A DNA stretch of 64,000 bases, taken from the NCBI GenBank assembly GCA_946902985.2, contig OX336389.2, positions 144,263,099-144,327,098 of the forward strand, in the 5' to 3' direction. Of this stretch, positions 10,640-21,667 are shown piece after piece (the first letter of the stretch is position 1; every line of letters begins with the position of its first letter). The position numbers and the translations under genes were made by a program. A model generated the notes under the pieces. That model was not told the origin of the DNA. It saw only the letters and a program-made list of their open reading frames with translations, and made no database searches. The stretch comes from Meconema thalassinum (lineage: Eukaryota; Arthropoda; Insecta; Orthoptera; Tettigoniidae).

Positions 10640-12500
10640 TATTATTTTTAAAATGCATAATTTTAACAGCACTTACATTTACATCTAAACACTAAGCTTT
10701 ATATGTTGATAGGTTCCGGGAAGATAGAGAAATTGTAGGCTACCTAGAGCAACATTTTAGTGACATATTTTAAGCAGGATTTTTCCTGTTGTATGAACAT
10801 GCCAGTACCACAGCATTCCTCTTTTTCCCTTTGACGGACTAGCATCCATTTTGCTGTTCTTCCACGTCCCTTATCCCCATGCTCCTAGCGCAGCCCATTT
10901 ATTATATTTTTTAAGCTTTTATCGACTAATAAAAAGAGTTGTTCCGTGAAGAACTAAATAGCCTATTGTCATATAGGCCAATCAGACTTACGCCAATTGC
11001 CTCAATTTTCGGTTTCAATTGCTGTAATAGATTCGTAGATATTGGGAACTGTGAAAATATTTCATATGGTCACTATGTTGGATTATTATATATCCAGTAG
11101 ATCTTCGAGTTATGTAGGCTACATGAAGATTATTGTGAAGGTGTTTTATTCCAACTTCAATATCATGATTAGGACAGAAGAAGTAGCCTAAAAACGAGAT
11201 TTTTATTTTTTTTCTCAGCCACCATCTTGTGGTTATGAAAATAATTTAAATGAATTAGATGCCATTGGATTAAAATTTATATAAGCATATACCGTATTAA
11301 TTTTCACTGCGATCGGATAGTTAAATCACGAGAAACGTCCATTTGAATATTTGAAATTCGTGTCACCGCCATGTTGGATTAGTGCTCACCAGGTTATTGA
11401 ACGTCCCATAGGTGAACTTATGGTTATAGCCTCTATACACATGCCAAATTTCAGTTTGATTGCTGCCTTAGATTAATAGATATTGAGAACCGTCTAAATA
11501 TTTCGGTTAGTCACCTTGTTGGAATTTAATAACTTATATGCAGGCCATGGCGTTATGTACTATTGGATGAGGATTATTGGGTATGTTCATTATTCAAACG
11601 TTGATTTCGACCGCGTGATTAGAACACACGAATTAAGAATTTAATTTTGTAATTTCGCACAACCGCCATCTTGAGGTTATGTAAACAATTGAACTAAATT
11701 AGATGTCAGTGCATTGCAATTTTTATAGTAATTTCCTGTACCAAGTTTCACTGCGTTCGGATGGTTAAATCGAGAGAATAGTCTATTAATAGGTTTCAAT
11801 TCGCTTGGCCGCGATGTTCGTTTTGTACTTAACAGGGCTTTGAAAGACACATCGTTGAACGTCCTGTTGTGCCCTTTACCACTGAACAAAATTTCTGGGT
11901 CCTATGAGTAATAGTTTCGGAGATATAGGATGCCGGTGAAAAATTTCGCACAACTGCCATGTTGGATTGGTGAGACGTAATAAAATTTGCAGGGCATGGT
12001 CGGGGTCGAATGCAATAGTAATTTCACCTTACCGAATTTCATTGAAATCGCTCCAGCCGTTTAGACGTTATTAGGGAGGGACATACACACGGACGCACAC
12101 ACATAGCCTACACACACACGCACGCAGACAAAAGGTGATCTCATAAACCTTTTTTTTCATAAATGAAAATAGGCTCATAAAAATATTATTTGGTGGGTTT
12201 ACTAATAGAACGCATGATTGTGGGAAAGCATTAGGAAAAAGAATAATTAGATTAATATGGCCCTAAAACAACATTTTTTTTTTTTTAATGAGTCTGGGCA
12301 TTCCAGAAGTGAAGCAAGTGAAATATCCTAAATGAAAAACCGTTTAGTTAGGCTATTTGTATACAATGTTGAACCGTTTGGAGTCAGCACGCTAATTTTG
12401 TAGCTTATCCAATATCTTCTTTAGCCTACTTCAGACAGCACTCTGATTAGTTTATTGGTTTCTATCACAGAACGACGGAGGAGTCGCAAACAGTTAGATC
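10640..12500. repeat. Diverged internal repeats and CA-rich tail, copy A
   Basis: Three weakly similar segments (about 10,980-11,200, 11,390-11,610 and 11,850-12,060) share the pattern 'TTCA..TTGAT/AATTGCTG..TAGATATTGGGAAC..CCATGTTGGATT'. The block ends CCGAATTTCATTGAAATCGC, TCCAGCCGTTTAGACG, then CACACA-type repeats at 12,080-12,130. That end resembles common arthropod dispersed repeats. Short open frames such as 11,677-11,889 look incidental. Confidence 0.45.
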
Positions 12501-12504
12501 ATTT

Positions 12505-13100
12505 TAATGGCTTGGAACTCCTTGGTCAACTGTACCGTGTAGGCCTACTAGGTGGTTGTTGAATTTTACTGATAACCTGTGTTTCTGAGTTGACTGTAGT
12601 ATTGTGTAGGCTAGGTATGGGGTAGGTGTCCCTGGGCTTGGAACAAGGTAGCACACCACCATTTGCCTGGGGAAAAGGCCACTAGCCGCTGCCGGTGTCA
12701 GGATTCGATCTTTCAATATGCAGACTTGCAGCTCCTCCGTTCTGTCACGTGTGGGATTTTTAATACTACCATGTGTGAGACTAAGAGTTGTTTACCCGAC
12801 CCGAGAGGAGGGCTCGCCCCATATGCCCAATTTTGCGTGTTTGATCCAGGCCAATTTGGTGGATTTTTTAGATGCTTAATATGTCGTATGAATATTACAT
12901 AGGCTACAGTAAGCAGTTACTTGGATGTTTTGCAAATTTAAATCTTGGCCTGTTTTCCGTATCTGTGAGAGCCAATTTGATAACCGTCAACGGTGGAACC
13001 TAGTTATGTACGGTTTTAACTGTCCGGATAAGTGGCTAGTCTGTGAACAACAAGGAACTCAAATGGACCAACAAACAAACAAACAAACAAACTCTGACGA
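12505..13100 (+). repeat. Second copy of the SINE-like repeat with CAAA tail, copy A
   Basis: Diverged direct copy of 3,880-4,400: GGCTTGGAACTCCTTGG at the start, CAGACTTGCAGCTCCTCCG in the middle, and a (CAAA)n tail at 13,074-13,092. Confidence 0.55.
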
Positions 13101-14120
13101 ATTTCAAATGCGAAGTGGGGCCTTGCTCTTTTCAGTGATCCCCTTCAGTATCCAGTAAAAAGAGGATAGTGTAATGCACTGGTAAATAAGGAAGAAATGA
13201 AATGAGAACTACTGCATGGGTCCAAGCTCTGAGAATTTTGGGGGTGAAGTGACGCGGGAGGTGGGAGGAGAAGGGCCTGTCAACAGCCCGCGTGTTATCC
13301 GGAATTCCTAACTATTCCAATACTCCTAAAATAGGGACGTTGTCTAAACCACTGTGGTATTACGAATGAGTGAGTCGGTCACTGACCCATGTATTTGGTT
13401 CTGTTACTACGCACGGACCAGGTACCCTCATCACTCATCACCATCACTCCTCATCGTCCGCGATCCACACATTCTACTCAGATTCACGGAGCTTGGACTC
13501 AAGCAGTGACTACCTAATTTATACATATATTTCAAAAAAATTCTCCTCTGAAAATCTTTAATTTTTGAATGAATCCGCTTTAACTTCGGTGCTGGGGTTC
13601 TTGAGTTACACGTTTATAAACATGAGATGAGGTAACCAGTGTCAGTGGCTACGCGGCATTTCCAATCGTCAGGCTTGAGAACTGTCATTGTTCGTCATTC
13701 GTAATACAGATTTTAGTCATATCGCATCATTAGTTCCTTAACGCGCTGAGTCTCAGCATAGCCAGGGATCAATGGAGGAACACCCTACTAGGAGCGACAT
13801 GGCTGGTCTACAAGGTATTTGAGAAGGAGTGAGTAAATGCAATTGAGGGTTATGTCATGCAAAAATGTAGGCTATCTCCCACAACATCTTTACACTGTAG
13901 GCCTATGAACCCTCAATTCCGCCACTCATGTAGATAATTTACTACCGTACTCTGTTGCTGCTGGTATTCCATAAATACATCAGATTAATTATATTTCCTT
14001 CCTAAAGTGTCTGCAACTTTCTCTTCCCATAACCAAGTTTGCTGACATCAACAGCATCATTTCCTGCCTGTGAATAATTGTTTAACAATACATTGGTAAT
14101 AACTAAAAGTTTTTTTTCAC
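13100..14120. other. Low-copy sequence, nothing assigned, copy A
   Basis: Present once per copy (B: about 57,570-58,580). It contains TCACTCATCACCATCACTCC near 13,430. No convincing open frame, RNA gene or repeat was seen. Confidence 0.4.
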
Positions 14121-14372
14121 TTAATATACTAATTTCCACTCCACAAAGCACACATCATTTGGGAAACCAGGTTGACCAAACAGAATTGTTTTAGACACAA
14201 CTACTAACGCCCTGTTTTGATCTTGACACTTTAAAAACATGTCGTCATTAGCATCATTGGAGATCAATGCACTTAGGACACAGCTAGCAGTGTCAGCAAT
14301 GTGGTACTCTAGGTCGGATGGAACAGTGAGACCAACAGGCTTGGTTTCAGGAAAAGACAAGCATGACGGCAA
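14121..14372 (-). pseudogene. Frame downstream of the THAP domain, copy A
   Basis: An open minus-strand frame containing FPETKPVGLTVPSDLEYHIA and then DQNRALVVVSKTILFG. It starts in the same stretch where the THAP frame runs into a stop, offset by one frame. The amino-acid sequence is well kept in copy B (58,583-58,879). It may be the continuation of the THAP protein after a frameshift or short intron (TTTTTCCAG lies at the junction). I do not recognise the domain. Confidence 0.45.
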
Positions 14373-14670
14373 AAATCTGGAAAAATAGTAGGCAGGGCTC
14401 CTGATGCCAATTTCAATCTATTCCATTCTACAGATGAGTCCTTATATTTCTCTGCTATAATAATATCACTTTCGTGAAAATGATTTGTGCAAACTACAGA
14501 CCATTTCGAAGGTTTACAGTCCTTCCGAGGAATTTTTCTAATCCAGGCCTGGCGTAGATTTTCGTCACTTGGGAACCTAAACACTGGTGTGTAGTCTCCC
14601 TTACTTGGATAATTTGCGTTACAGTTAGGGACACAACATTTACCTGGCAGTGTTACGGTGCTGAAACATT
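14309..14670 (-). CDS. THAP-domain exon (partial, possibly pseudogene), copy A
   Basis: The minus strand encodes a C2CH THAP zinc-finger signature. Near the N-end is GKCCVPNCNANYPSKG (C-P-N-C pair). VFRFPSDENLRQAWIRKIPR and VVCTNHFHESDII (the C-x2-H pair) follow, then LPTIFP, matching the usual AVPTIF end of the domain. The domain is about 85-90 residues, near the family norm. Upstream is TTTTGATTTTCTAG, an acceptor-like site. THAP domains bind DNA and occur in P-element transposases and in host regulators. Here the frame stops about 25 residues after the domain, so a broken gene or exon is likely. Copy B keeps the same domain. Confidence 0.7.
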
Positions 14671-15009
14671 CCTAGAAAATCAAAGTTTAAAACATGAAGT
14701 ACTTGTCATACCGTATTTAAAAATACCGGTACCATATTTGCCAGATATAAAGCACACTCGTAAGTGTGTTCTCGATTAGGGATTACAGTTAAAAAACTCA
14801 CATGGAAAGGTAGTATAAACGCTACTATAAAGCGTAAGAGACAAAATATAGAAGGAAATATCCCTGTGAGATAAACAAGAACACCTGCCAGACTGAACGT
14901 TCCCTTCGTGTTCCCGCTTCACAAGGATAGCCCTATGACTGATGAACATGTTTCCAAGTCTCAGCCTTCCGACCTGTCTAGAGTCAACCGTGAGACGTCA
15001 CATGTTGTT

Positions 15010-15400
15010 GTTGTTGTTAAAAGATGGCGGCCAAGATGGTGGCCAAAATGGCGGGCCAAGATGGTGTGACGTCACAACGAGGTGTGATCGAAAAGTTCCA
15101 AAATGTTAACCCATAGCCTACTTTCCTGGTGACGTCACAACGAGGTGTGATCAAAAATTTCCAAAATGTTGCTCCATATCCTACTTTCCTGGTGACGTCA
15201 CAACGAGGTGTGATCAAAAAGTTCCAAAAATGTCGTCCCATAGCCTACTTTCCTGGTGACATCACAACGAGGAGTAATCAAATAGTTTCAAAATGTTTAT
15301 TCATAGCTTACTTTCCTGGTGACGTCACAACGAGGTGTGGTCAAAAAGTTCCAAAATGTTGACTCATAGCCTACTTTCCTGTTGACATCACATACTTACC
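15010..15400 (-). repeat. Inverted 62-bp satellite array with YY1-like run, copy A right arm
   Basis: Opens with AAGATGGCGGCCAAGATGG and two more GGCGG/GATGG variants, then five TGACGTCAC units in inverted orientation spaced about 62 bp (near 15,067 to 15,325). Reverse-complement counterpart of 3,060-3,480. Confidence 0.85.
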
Positions 15401-15532
15401 CGCCATACATTCAGGGGCAAAGTCGATATCTCCCGAACGCAAGGTCGGATTTTGACGAATGAGGTGTCGTTGAACTCGAGCCGACACTCTCTTTCCAATC
15501 AATAACCTATTCCCCCAAATAAAACCTACCCC
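15380..15532 (-). repeat. Single inverted 152-bp satellite unit and terminal arm sequence, copy A
   Basis: Contains CGCCATACATTCAGGGGCAA, CCCGAACGCAAGGTCGG and GACGAATGAGGTGTCG inverted, then AATAAAACCTACCCCT. This mirrors the outermost part of the left arm at about 130-240. It is interrupted at 15,533 by the 6.1-kb insertion; the arm resumes at 21,668. Confidence 0.8.
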
Positions 15533-15585
15533 TATAGTCCGGGCCAGCTTAAGTAAGTTACTAGATCAAGACAGAGTAGGCAACA

Positions 15586-17400
15586 TTACCAGCCGTCCCC
15601 TATGCCTACGTAAATGTTGTTTATGGTTGCATTTCTTGAAGTTAAGTTGTTTTCAGGTGCGAGCACATTGTCGCCAACCCTGCTTAAAATCTCGCCATCT
15701 CCACAGACCGTAATACCAGTAAAATTTTGTACCACACAGTTGCCGACAAGGGTCTGGCGATAACTCCCAGAATGCATTTTTCACAAAGTCAGCCAACATT
15801 ATAATTACGACTTACACTAATGACTTATTATTTGAATAATTTCACAGTTTTCTTTGGAATTTCAAGTCTAATGAAGTTGTAACAAGTTGTACAAGGTAAG
15901 TACTACTAATATACATCGATTAAAACAGTTTTTACAGTTATTATGGATTCTTTATATGTGTGTGTCAAATCCACTAGTCTTGAGATGTTTCGAAGCTTTT
16001 ATTTAATTAATTTTTGAATAAATTCTTATTTAGATTTCATCATGACGCCTAAAAAACACGAGAACAAGATTAGAGATTATTGGAGAAACTCTACGAAGAT
16101 CACTACGATTTGAGTAATTAGGCCTAGCCTAGACCTATACAATTAAAAGTACAAAGCCATTTAATCGTTGTTTTATTTATTTTTATATTCAGTCAGAGCA
16201 CAAATAACGTAATAAAGAACCTTAATGGTCTTTGGAAATTTTGAAATAGTCTTCAGACTGCATTTTCCATATAGGCCTAATTCAAACATAACCTAAAATA
16301 TAGCCTATGTAAGTTCTCTCTCGGGAATATATTCTTAGGTTCAATTCGCCTTGTAATATTGTTATGTATCTTATTATCGACTTCCAAATGCCGTCAGCCA
16401 TAATATTATAATACATTGCACATGTAACTCTTAAACTCGGAAGTAGGCCTATTCTATGATTCACACTCGGTTAGTGGTAGTGAATGTATTGGTGATTATT
16501 TAAGTTATGTAGCTTATAACTTATGTACTTGGCTACTGATCTATAGCCTACTTAGTAGTAGGCAGATAAAATATTTATATTAGGCCTATTTTTATTTGTT
16601 TCAGTCATGGTTGCGACAGAGTAGTGTGGTGCCCTTCAACGAACTTCAAGGGTTGTGCAACATGAATCAATCATAATTCTGAAGAGCCATATACTCACAT
16701 GTGAATGGGATGTGCACTGCGCTTGAATCACTTGTGCATATTTTCAGAGAATACCAACAATATCTCATAGCTCTCTTCTAGTTCTCGACATAAATTACTG
16801 CACCACTGAATTATGTAATGTTGGGTGAGACAAAGTCACTGTTCGCTACTTGATTAGATGACACAGTTCGGACGAAGCCACTGGTTGCAATATGTTATAA
16901 ATATTGCTCGCATCTATAGCTGAGGCTACTTGTATTATTAATTCTGAATGAAAGTAGAATGCGACTTATACATTTGCATCGGACATGAATGTGACTTTTA
17001 CATACCTTGTGTCCTTGTTTCATCTTCTGGCTGATATTACGTATTGAAATTAGGAACCCTGGTCACTACTGCACTTCATTATATGTGCATAAGTGCATAA
17101 ATATGAGTTTTTATTTATTGCTCTTTAAAAACGGCTGCCATGTTCCAACAGCGCTTGCATCTCGTTCAACTGTCAACAAGGCCCACTCTAGAGGCACACA
17201 CCGATGCGCACACATTGTTGCCAACATGTGGGATACAAAATCGGCTTCCTTTGGTCATAAATGAATATTCTTTCTAGAATTACCTCCCTCGAGAACAGTG
17301 CAAACCGCATCAAAATCCATCCAGTGGTTCTCGAGATTACCCGCTTCCTTCAGCTCAATGGCTTATCCGCCGAACTGTCAGAACACATCTCGAAAAGTAC
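15586..17400. other. Interior of the 6.1-kb element, left part
   Basis: AT-rich sequence with only short open frames, none recognised. CATCAAAATCCATCCAGTGG, TTCTCGAGATTACC near 17,310-17,345 resembles dispersed-repeat ends common in arthropods. Confidence 0.4.
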
Positions 17401-17404
17401 AACT

Positions 17405-18075
17405 CTAGAATAGACGACTGTCTGGACGAAACCATTGGCCGCTACTAGGCCAGGTGACTGTGGGATGAAAATTACTGCTTTTAATACAAGCAAGGGGGTC
17501 TGGGGTATACGCCCCAGGTTAGGTTTGTATGTAAAGCCTTATTCCGGGTTCACCACGCTCGAAATAAGAGGCAAGACCAGTGCCAAACAATAATGTTGGC
17601 ACTGCTGAAAAATGTAAATAATACCCTTTAGCGATAAAATGTTCAACTCTTGTATCTTAGCCACATTACATAAGTTACTTCGGAGTAGTGACACTCCGTA
17701 GTTGCTTGTTGTGTTTCTCCTACCAGCTGTGAACACTATGATTTGTGTCATGGATTTGTATGTTAATTGCATGAATCTTAATTTCATGGCTTGTTTTCGT
17801 TTATCGAAAAGTGCTGTGATGGCTGACCAATAATTGTTAGGTCGTTATGCCATACAAACATCACCCCTGGTTTTTGTCACGCACAGTTTGGGTAGACACG
17901 CATCAATAATTTTCATCCAAACCAATGGAATCCTTGCGATCAGCGTTCATTACAGTGGTAAATACGGTTATACATACAAAAAAAAACTAACCTGGGGCTT
18001 ACGCCCAGTAGTGCAATCAGTAATTTTCGTCCAGACTGTCTTCTAACCTAGTAGCGACCAATGGTTTCGTATAAC
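17405..18075. repeat. Nested inverted-repeat element (MITE-like) inside the 6.1-kb insertion
   Basis: Left arm ACGAAACCATTGGCCGCTAC (from about 17,424) is mirrored at the right end by GTAGCGACCAATGGTTTCGT (to about 18,068). A second paired segment is GAAAATTACTG with ACGCCCCAGGTTAG, near 17,465-17,522 against 17,990-18,035. The arms are about 100 bp with indels. Target duplications were not identified. Confidence 0.55.
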
Positions 18076-18923
18076 TAAGAAGAGCCCTATTCTTTCTTTT
18101 TTTTCACATAATTGCAACATTACATGTGTCGCCTAATTTAGGCCTATTTTGTATCGGATATGTTGGTAACTAATGATGTCAGTGTGATCGCTGCAGCAAT
18201 TTCACATACTAAATATGCTGTCGAACATGGCTGCGGTTGTTAAATATACAATAAATAAAAACACATGTTTAAGTGATTTAGCACATATATCCGGTGCAGA
18301 AGTGATCAAGGTTAGTAGTTACAATTGATAATGCCCCCACCCCCTTCGCCAAAATATGAAATATGGTATGAAAATGATATGTTATCAACGTGAAAGTGAA
18401 AAGGAAAAGAGTGATACGTTACAGAATTAATCTGAAATTTCCCTACAGTATATAAGTCGTGTTGTAAAGGGGATAGCGGGTGGGTTAGAGACAGCGAAGC
18501 AGAAAACATCTATTAGGACATCATTTCCACAATTATTATTCATCATTACACAAGGTATTTAGGCTAATTTAAGTATTCTACTTGGTTCATCACTTCTGAA
18601 GTGTTACCTCTATTACGGTACGTATGTCGTTTTGCCTTGAACATTTTAGCTTGAAGACGGGCTATTATTTTATGTAATTTCTTAATTTATTCCACTAATA
18701 TGTATCAGTTTTCCAATATTTGCATTATTCATGTAAATTTTAGATGGTTGGCTACAGAAAATACTGAAACCTGTTTTACAAAACGCTTTAACTCACAAAT
18801 TTCGTTACATATTTTTGCAAATCTTACAATTTTCTATTTTTAGTAATGTTCTTTTGGGCTGTTTTTTTTCTTTTTTTCAAACAAAACAGTGTTAATATTT
18901 GCACTGCACAACACCACTCGTCA
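18075..18923. other. Unassigned interior of the 6.1-kb element
   Basis: AT-rich sequence with T-runs. I see no gene or clear repeat. Confidence 0.4.
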
Positions 18924-19535
18924 CTAAAAACAAGTGTTTCCACCCTTAGAGTCTATGACAGCTTGTAAACGCTCAGGCATACTGTTCACAACTCGTCGAA
19001 TGACATTTGCCGGGATGCGATCCCATTCCTCCAGCAGCGATGTTCTCAGTTGTGCCAAGGTGGTGGGGTCACACTGTCTGACTTTCTTTCCAGGCATATC
19101 TCGTACGTGCTCGATGGGGTTTAAGTCAGGACTACGAGCTAGCCAGTCCAGGGTTTGAATCCCCACTTCCTGCAGATATTATACAACACAGCGAGCAGTA
19201 TGAGGGCATTATCCTGCACCAGTATGAAATTCTGACCAATGAAAGGCGCATAGGGCATCACATGGTTCATCAGGATCTCTTCGATGTGCCTTTGGGAATT
19301 GAGTGTCCCGTGATCGATGCACACCAACTCAGTGCGGGCCATAATGTTGATGCCACCCCACACCATAACAGAGCCACCTCCAAAAGGAGTCCTGGAGGAG
19401 AAAGCAACAGGGCTGTACCTCTTCCCGCGCTTTCTCCACACTCTTTCTCTTCCATCAGGAGATCTAAGATTAAAGCGACTCTCGTCAGTGAAGAGAACAG
19501 AGGCCCACTGCTCGTGTTCAACAAATGCCAGTTGT
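18924..19535 (-). pseudogene. Tc1/mariner transposase C-terminal two thirds, broken
   Basis: The minus strand encodes FTDESRFNLRSPDGRERVW (first catalytic Asp), then GGGSVMVWGGI, then FILVQDNA (second Asp). After a frameshift near 19,150 it continues DWLARSPDLNPIEHV (catalytic Glu) and ends VIDSKGGNTCF with a TAG at 18,924. The second Asp and the Glu are about 33-34 residues apart, as expected for DD34E Tc1 transposases. Upstream of FTDESRF the frame carries stops, and the N-terminal DNA-binding domains are not recognisable. It is nested within the 6.1-kb insertion; no terminal repeats of its own were found. Confidence 0.9.
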
Positions 19536-19840
19536 TATTCCTAGAACAACAATAAGCGAGCGGCAACACTCATAACCCTTAAATGCTTCCAGTGCACTTC
19601 CCGCCATCGAAGATTGGGTAATTGGTGGTAATAAACCACCCTAAGAAATGTCATATTATCAATTACTATTCACGGATGTTTCAGATGTGTGTTCTAATGC
19701 GTGAAAAGCTTTTAAAATGTGATTACATCTTTTTCATGGCTAATTTTATACTATTTATATTACATTTTTAACTGTTCCACTTTTTTTTTTGCCGGTCTGT
19801 GTATTACTCCGTCGATAAAGCTTGCCTTTCAACGCGTGTA
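19535..19840. other. Unassigned sequence after the Tc1 fragment
   Basis: Probably includes eroded 5' parts of the Tc1 copy (an EHEQWAS-like phrase precedes the first Asp). Nothing else is recognisable. Confidence 0.35.
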
Positions 19841-19842
19841 TT

Positions 19843-20466
19843 TAACTACAGTACAGCCGTCGAGTGTCCGGCTCTGACATTTCTCATGAGGGAGGGAGAC
19901 AGCGTTGCCGGTTCCGTACCGCGAAATATAAAACAGCGTGGACTACAAAAAATATTTCACATGTTTTTAAATGAATTCTGACGAACCACTGACCATATTA
20001 CTAAAGTAATATAATTACGCACAGTTAACAGGTAAGTGTGCACACACAAGACAATAAAACAACAAACCTGCACTAACACAAAGAGCAACAGAAGAGAGCC
20101 CTTGCAACATCGAGCTAAATTTAAAGACCGGCTTACCGGGAAAACCGCTGTTTGGTACAGGTGACAACATTCTTCATGGTATTAAGCGACTTTGCCAACC
20201 TAGGAGGAAATCCATTGCGGTCGAAGAATTTAGGTTTTGTAACCGCAAAATGTCGGAATAACACAATGATGCATAAAATTGCAAATAGGGTGTGGGACTT
20301 CCACGTTACATAGTGAAGATGCTAGAGAAGAATTAAAATGATGGCAAGTTTCAAGGTTCTATTAACAGCTTCTCATTGCCGTAAGTTGGCATATTGTTCT
20401 CTCTACCCCTCTTCTCCCACCATCGCCAAACGTCAGAGCCGGACACTCAGCGGCTGGGCTGTAGTC
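19843..20466. repeat. Second nested inverted repeat inside the 6.1-kb element
   Basis: CTACAGTACAGCCGTCGAGT, GTCCGGCTCTGACATTT at 19,846-19,882 is mirrored by ACGTCAGAGCCGGACACTCA, GCGGCTGGGCTGTAGTC at 20,430-20,465. The arms are at least 38 bp with few mismatches, and the loop is about 550 bp. This could be another MITE. Confidence 0.6.
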
Positions 20467-20559
20467 AATTTGTCAGTGAATTCAGTGAATTTTCTGCAAG
20501 TGGCTTTTAATGTGCCAGGTGACGAAAGATCAGGAGAGTATTCTACCAACCATCTCGCG

Positions 20560-20810
20560 CTGTGCCGCTAGCAATTTTTTGGCAGTTGGTCCTGGTTCGA
20601 TTTTTGGCTCTGCCAAGAAATTTTAATTTTGGTCTGAGGGATAGAACAAGGCACACTAAGCCTCGTGAGGCAAAACTGAGAAGAGGAGGGTTCGCTCCCC
20701 ATCTTAGCCATCTTGGAACTGGTTTCCGCACTTCTACTCCAGGCAAATACCGGGATGGTTCCTAATTTAAGGCCATGGCCGCCTCGTTCCCAATCCTCAT
20801 CTGAATAATA
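20560..20810 (+). repeat. Truncated SINE-like repeat
   Basis: Diagnostic pieces in order: CTGGTTCGATTTTTGGCTCT (B-box-like), AGCCTCGTGAGG, GAAGAGGAGGGTTCGCTCCC, CTCCAGGCAAATACCGGGAT and TTAAGGCCATGGCCGCC. From memory this order matches a very abundant SINE-like family of polyneopteran insects; I could not check it. Overlapping open frames on both strands are by-products. Confidence 0.55.
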
Positions 20811-21665
20811 AATGCACACACTAATACAGCCATCACAATAACACAGGTTATGAGACAAATTCCACATGTCCAAGTACACAGATCTTCATGACCATGATGT
20901 CGCAAAGCCCCAAACTCAACGAACAACTGCTGCTTTCTACCATTCCAAGAAGAAATCTTAAGAGTTGCCATTACAGTTTTATGCCCCTAAAATCCACGAT
21001 TAGTTCGAATGGATTTAGGCCTGAGCATTGGATCAACCATCTTCTTGCATCTCAATAGGGATTTGCCAATAGGCTATCAATAGCTTGTCTCAATTCTACT
21101 TCCATATATGTAGGCCTATACATGCAAGAAATGAGTATGGTACTTATCAAAAAAAAAGAAATAATAAGCTAATATGTACCCCACTATTCTATTTTTCTCC
21201 TACTCCTAAATCCTTCTCTGAACACTCATCTTAAAACAGAATGGTCTGCATTTTTGGACTAATTATAAAAATGTAGCCGATAAGAAGAAATGAACATGCT
21301 CATCTTTAGCTCCCCGGCAAAACTGGAAAAACCTCCAGTAAGTATTAATGTTTCTGATCTTATGCATTTTATATGATGCTTTAAAAATCAAACTAGAAGA
21401 GCTAATTTAAGTTAACTTCACTACCATAATACTGCTTAAGAGTTAGACTGTTGAGGACTGATGACCAAGATGTCCCTAACTTGAGCAAGGACTGCTTCAC
21501 TACTTTATGTAAAATGTAAAGGGCCTTTACGTAGTTTGGATCATTTGCGTACGTGTTACAAGGATGTGTGTGCTGACTTTTTGGTGTTAAATGATGTAGG
21601 TTGGCAACTCCAAGTGTGGCTGCCATGTTGGTATTCTTGTAACTTATTTAAGGTGTCCCAGACTA
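20810..21665. other. Right interior of the 6.1-kb element
   Basis: A 74-residue minus-strand frame (21,402-21,626) starts just inside the right terminal repeat (MAATLGVANLHHL). It is not recognised and is too short to claim as a gene. Confidence 0.3.
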
Positions 21666-21667
21666 TA

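Larger units (their letters stand above)
9875..10640 (+). repeat. Right arm of the inner palindrome, copy A
   Basis: Reverse complement of the left arm at 4,795-6,040, minus about 420 bp. Order outward from the centre: LINE 3' fragment, zinc-finger remnant, then the repeat with CCTGATGAGTTAAAACTGAG and a TTATTATTTATT tail. Confidence 0.85.
15535..21665. mobile_element. 6,131-bp TA-flanked inverted-repeat element, present in copy A only
   Basis: Copy B reads straight through the site (CCCCTACTAGGGGG, TA at 60,020-60,021). In copy A the TA is duplicated (15,533-15,534 and 21,666-21,667) around the insert. The ends form imperfect terminal inverted repeats of about 29 bp: left TATAGTCCGGGCCAGCTTAA, right complement TATAGTCTGGGACACCTTAA, including the flanking TA. 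TA duplication is the rule for the Tc1/mariner group. No transposase spans the element. It holds nested debris: an inverted repeat, a Tc1 fragment and a SINE. It is best read as a non-autonomous or gutted element. Confidence 0.85.

Noticed and set aside
12080..12135. CA-rich microsatellite as a regulatory element
   Set aside because: It is the usual simple-sequence tail of a dispersed repeat; no reason to claim function.
19262..19569. Overlapping plus and minus frames of about 100 residues
   Set aside because: Shadows of the Tc1 transposase frame; only the frame with the catalytic Asp and Glu motifs is supported.
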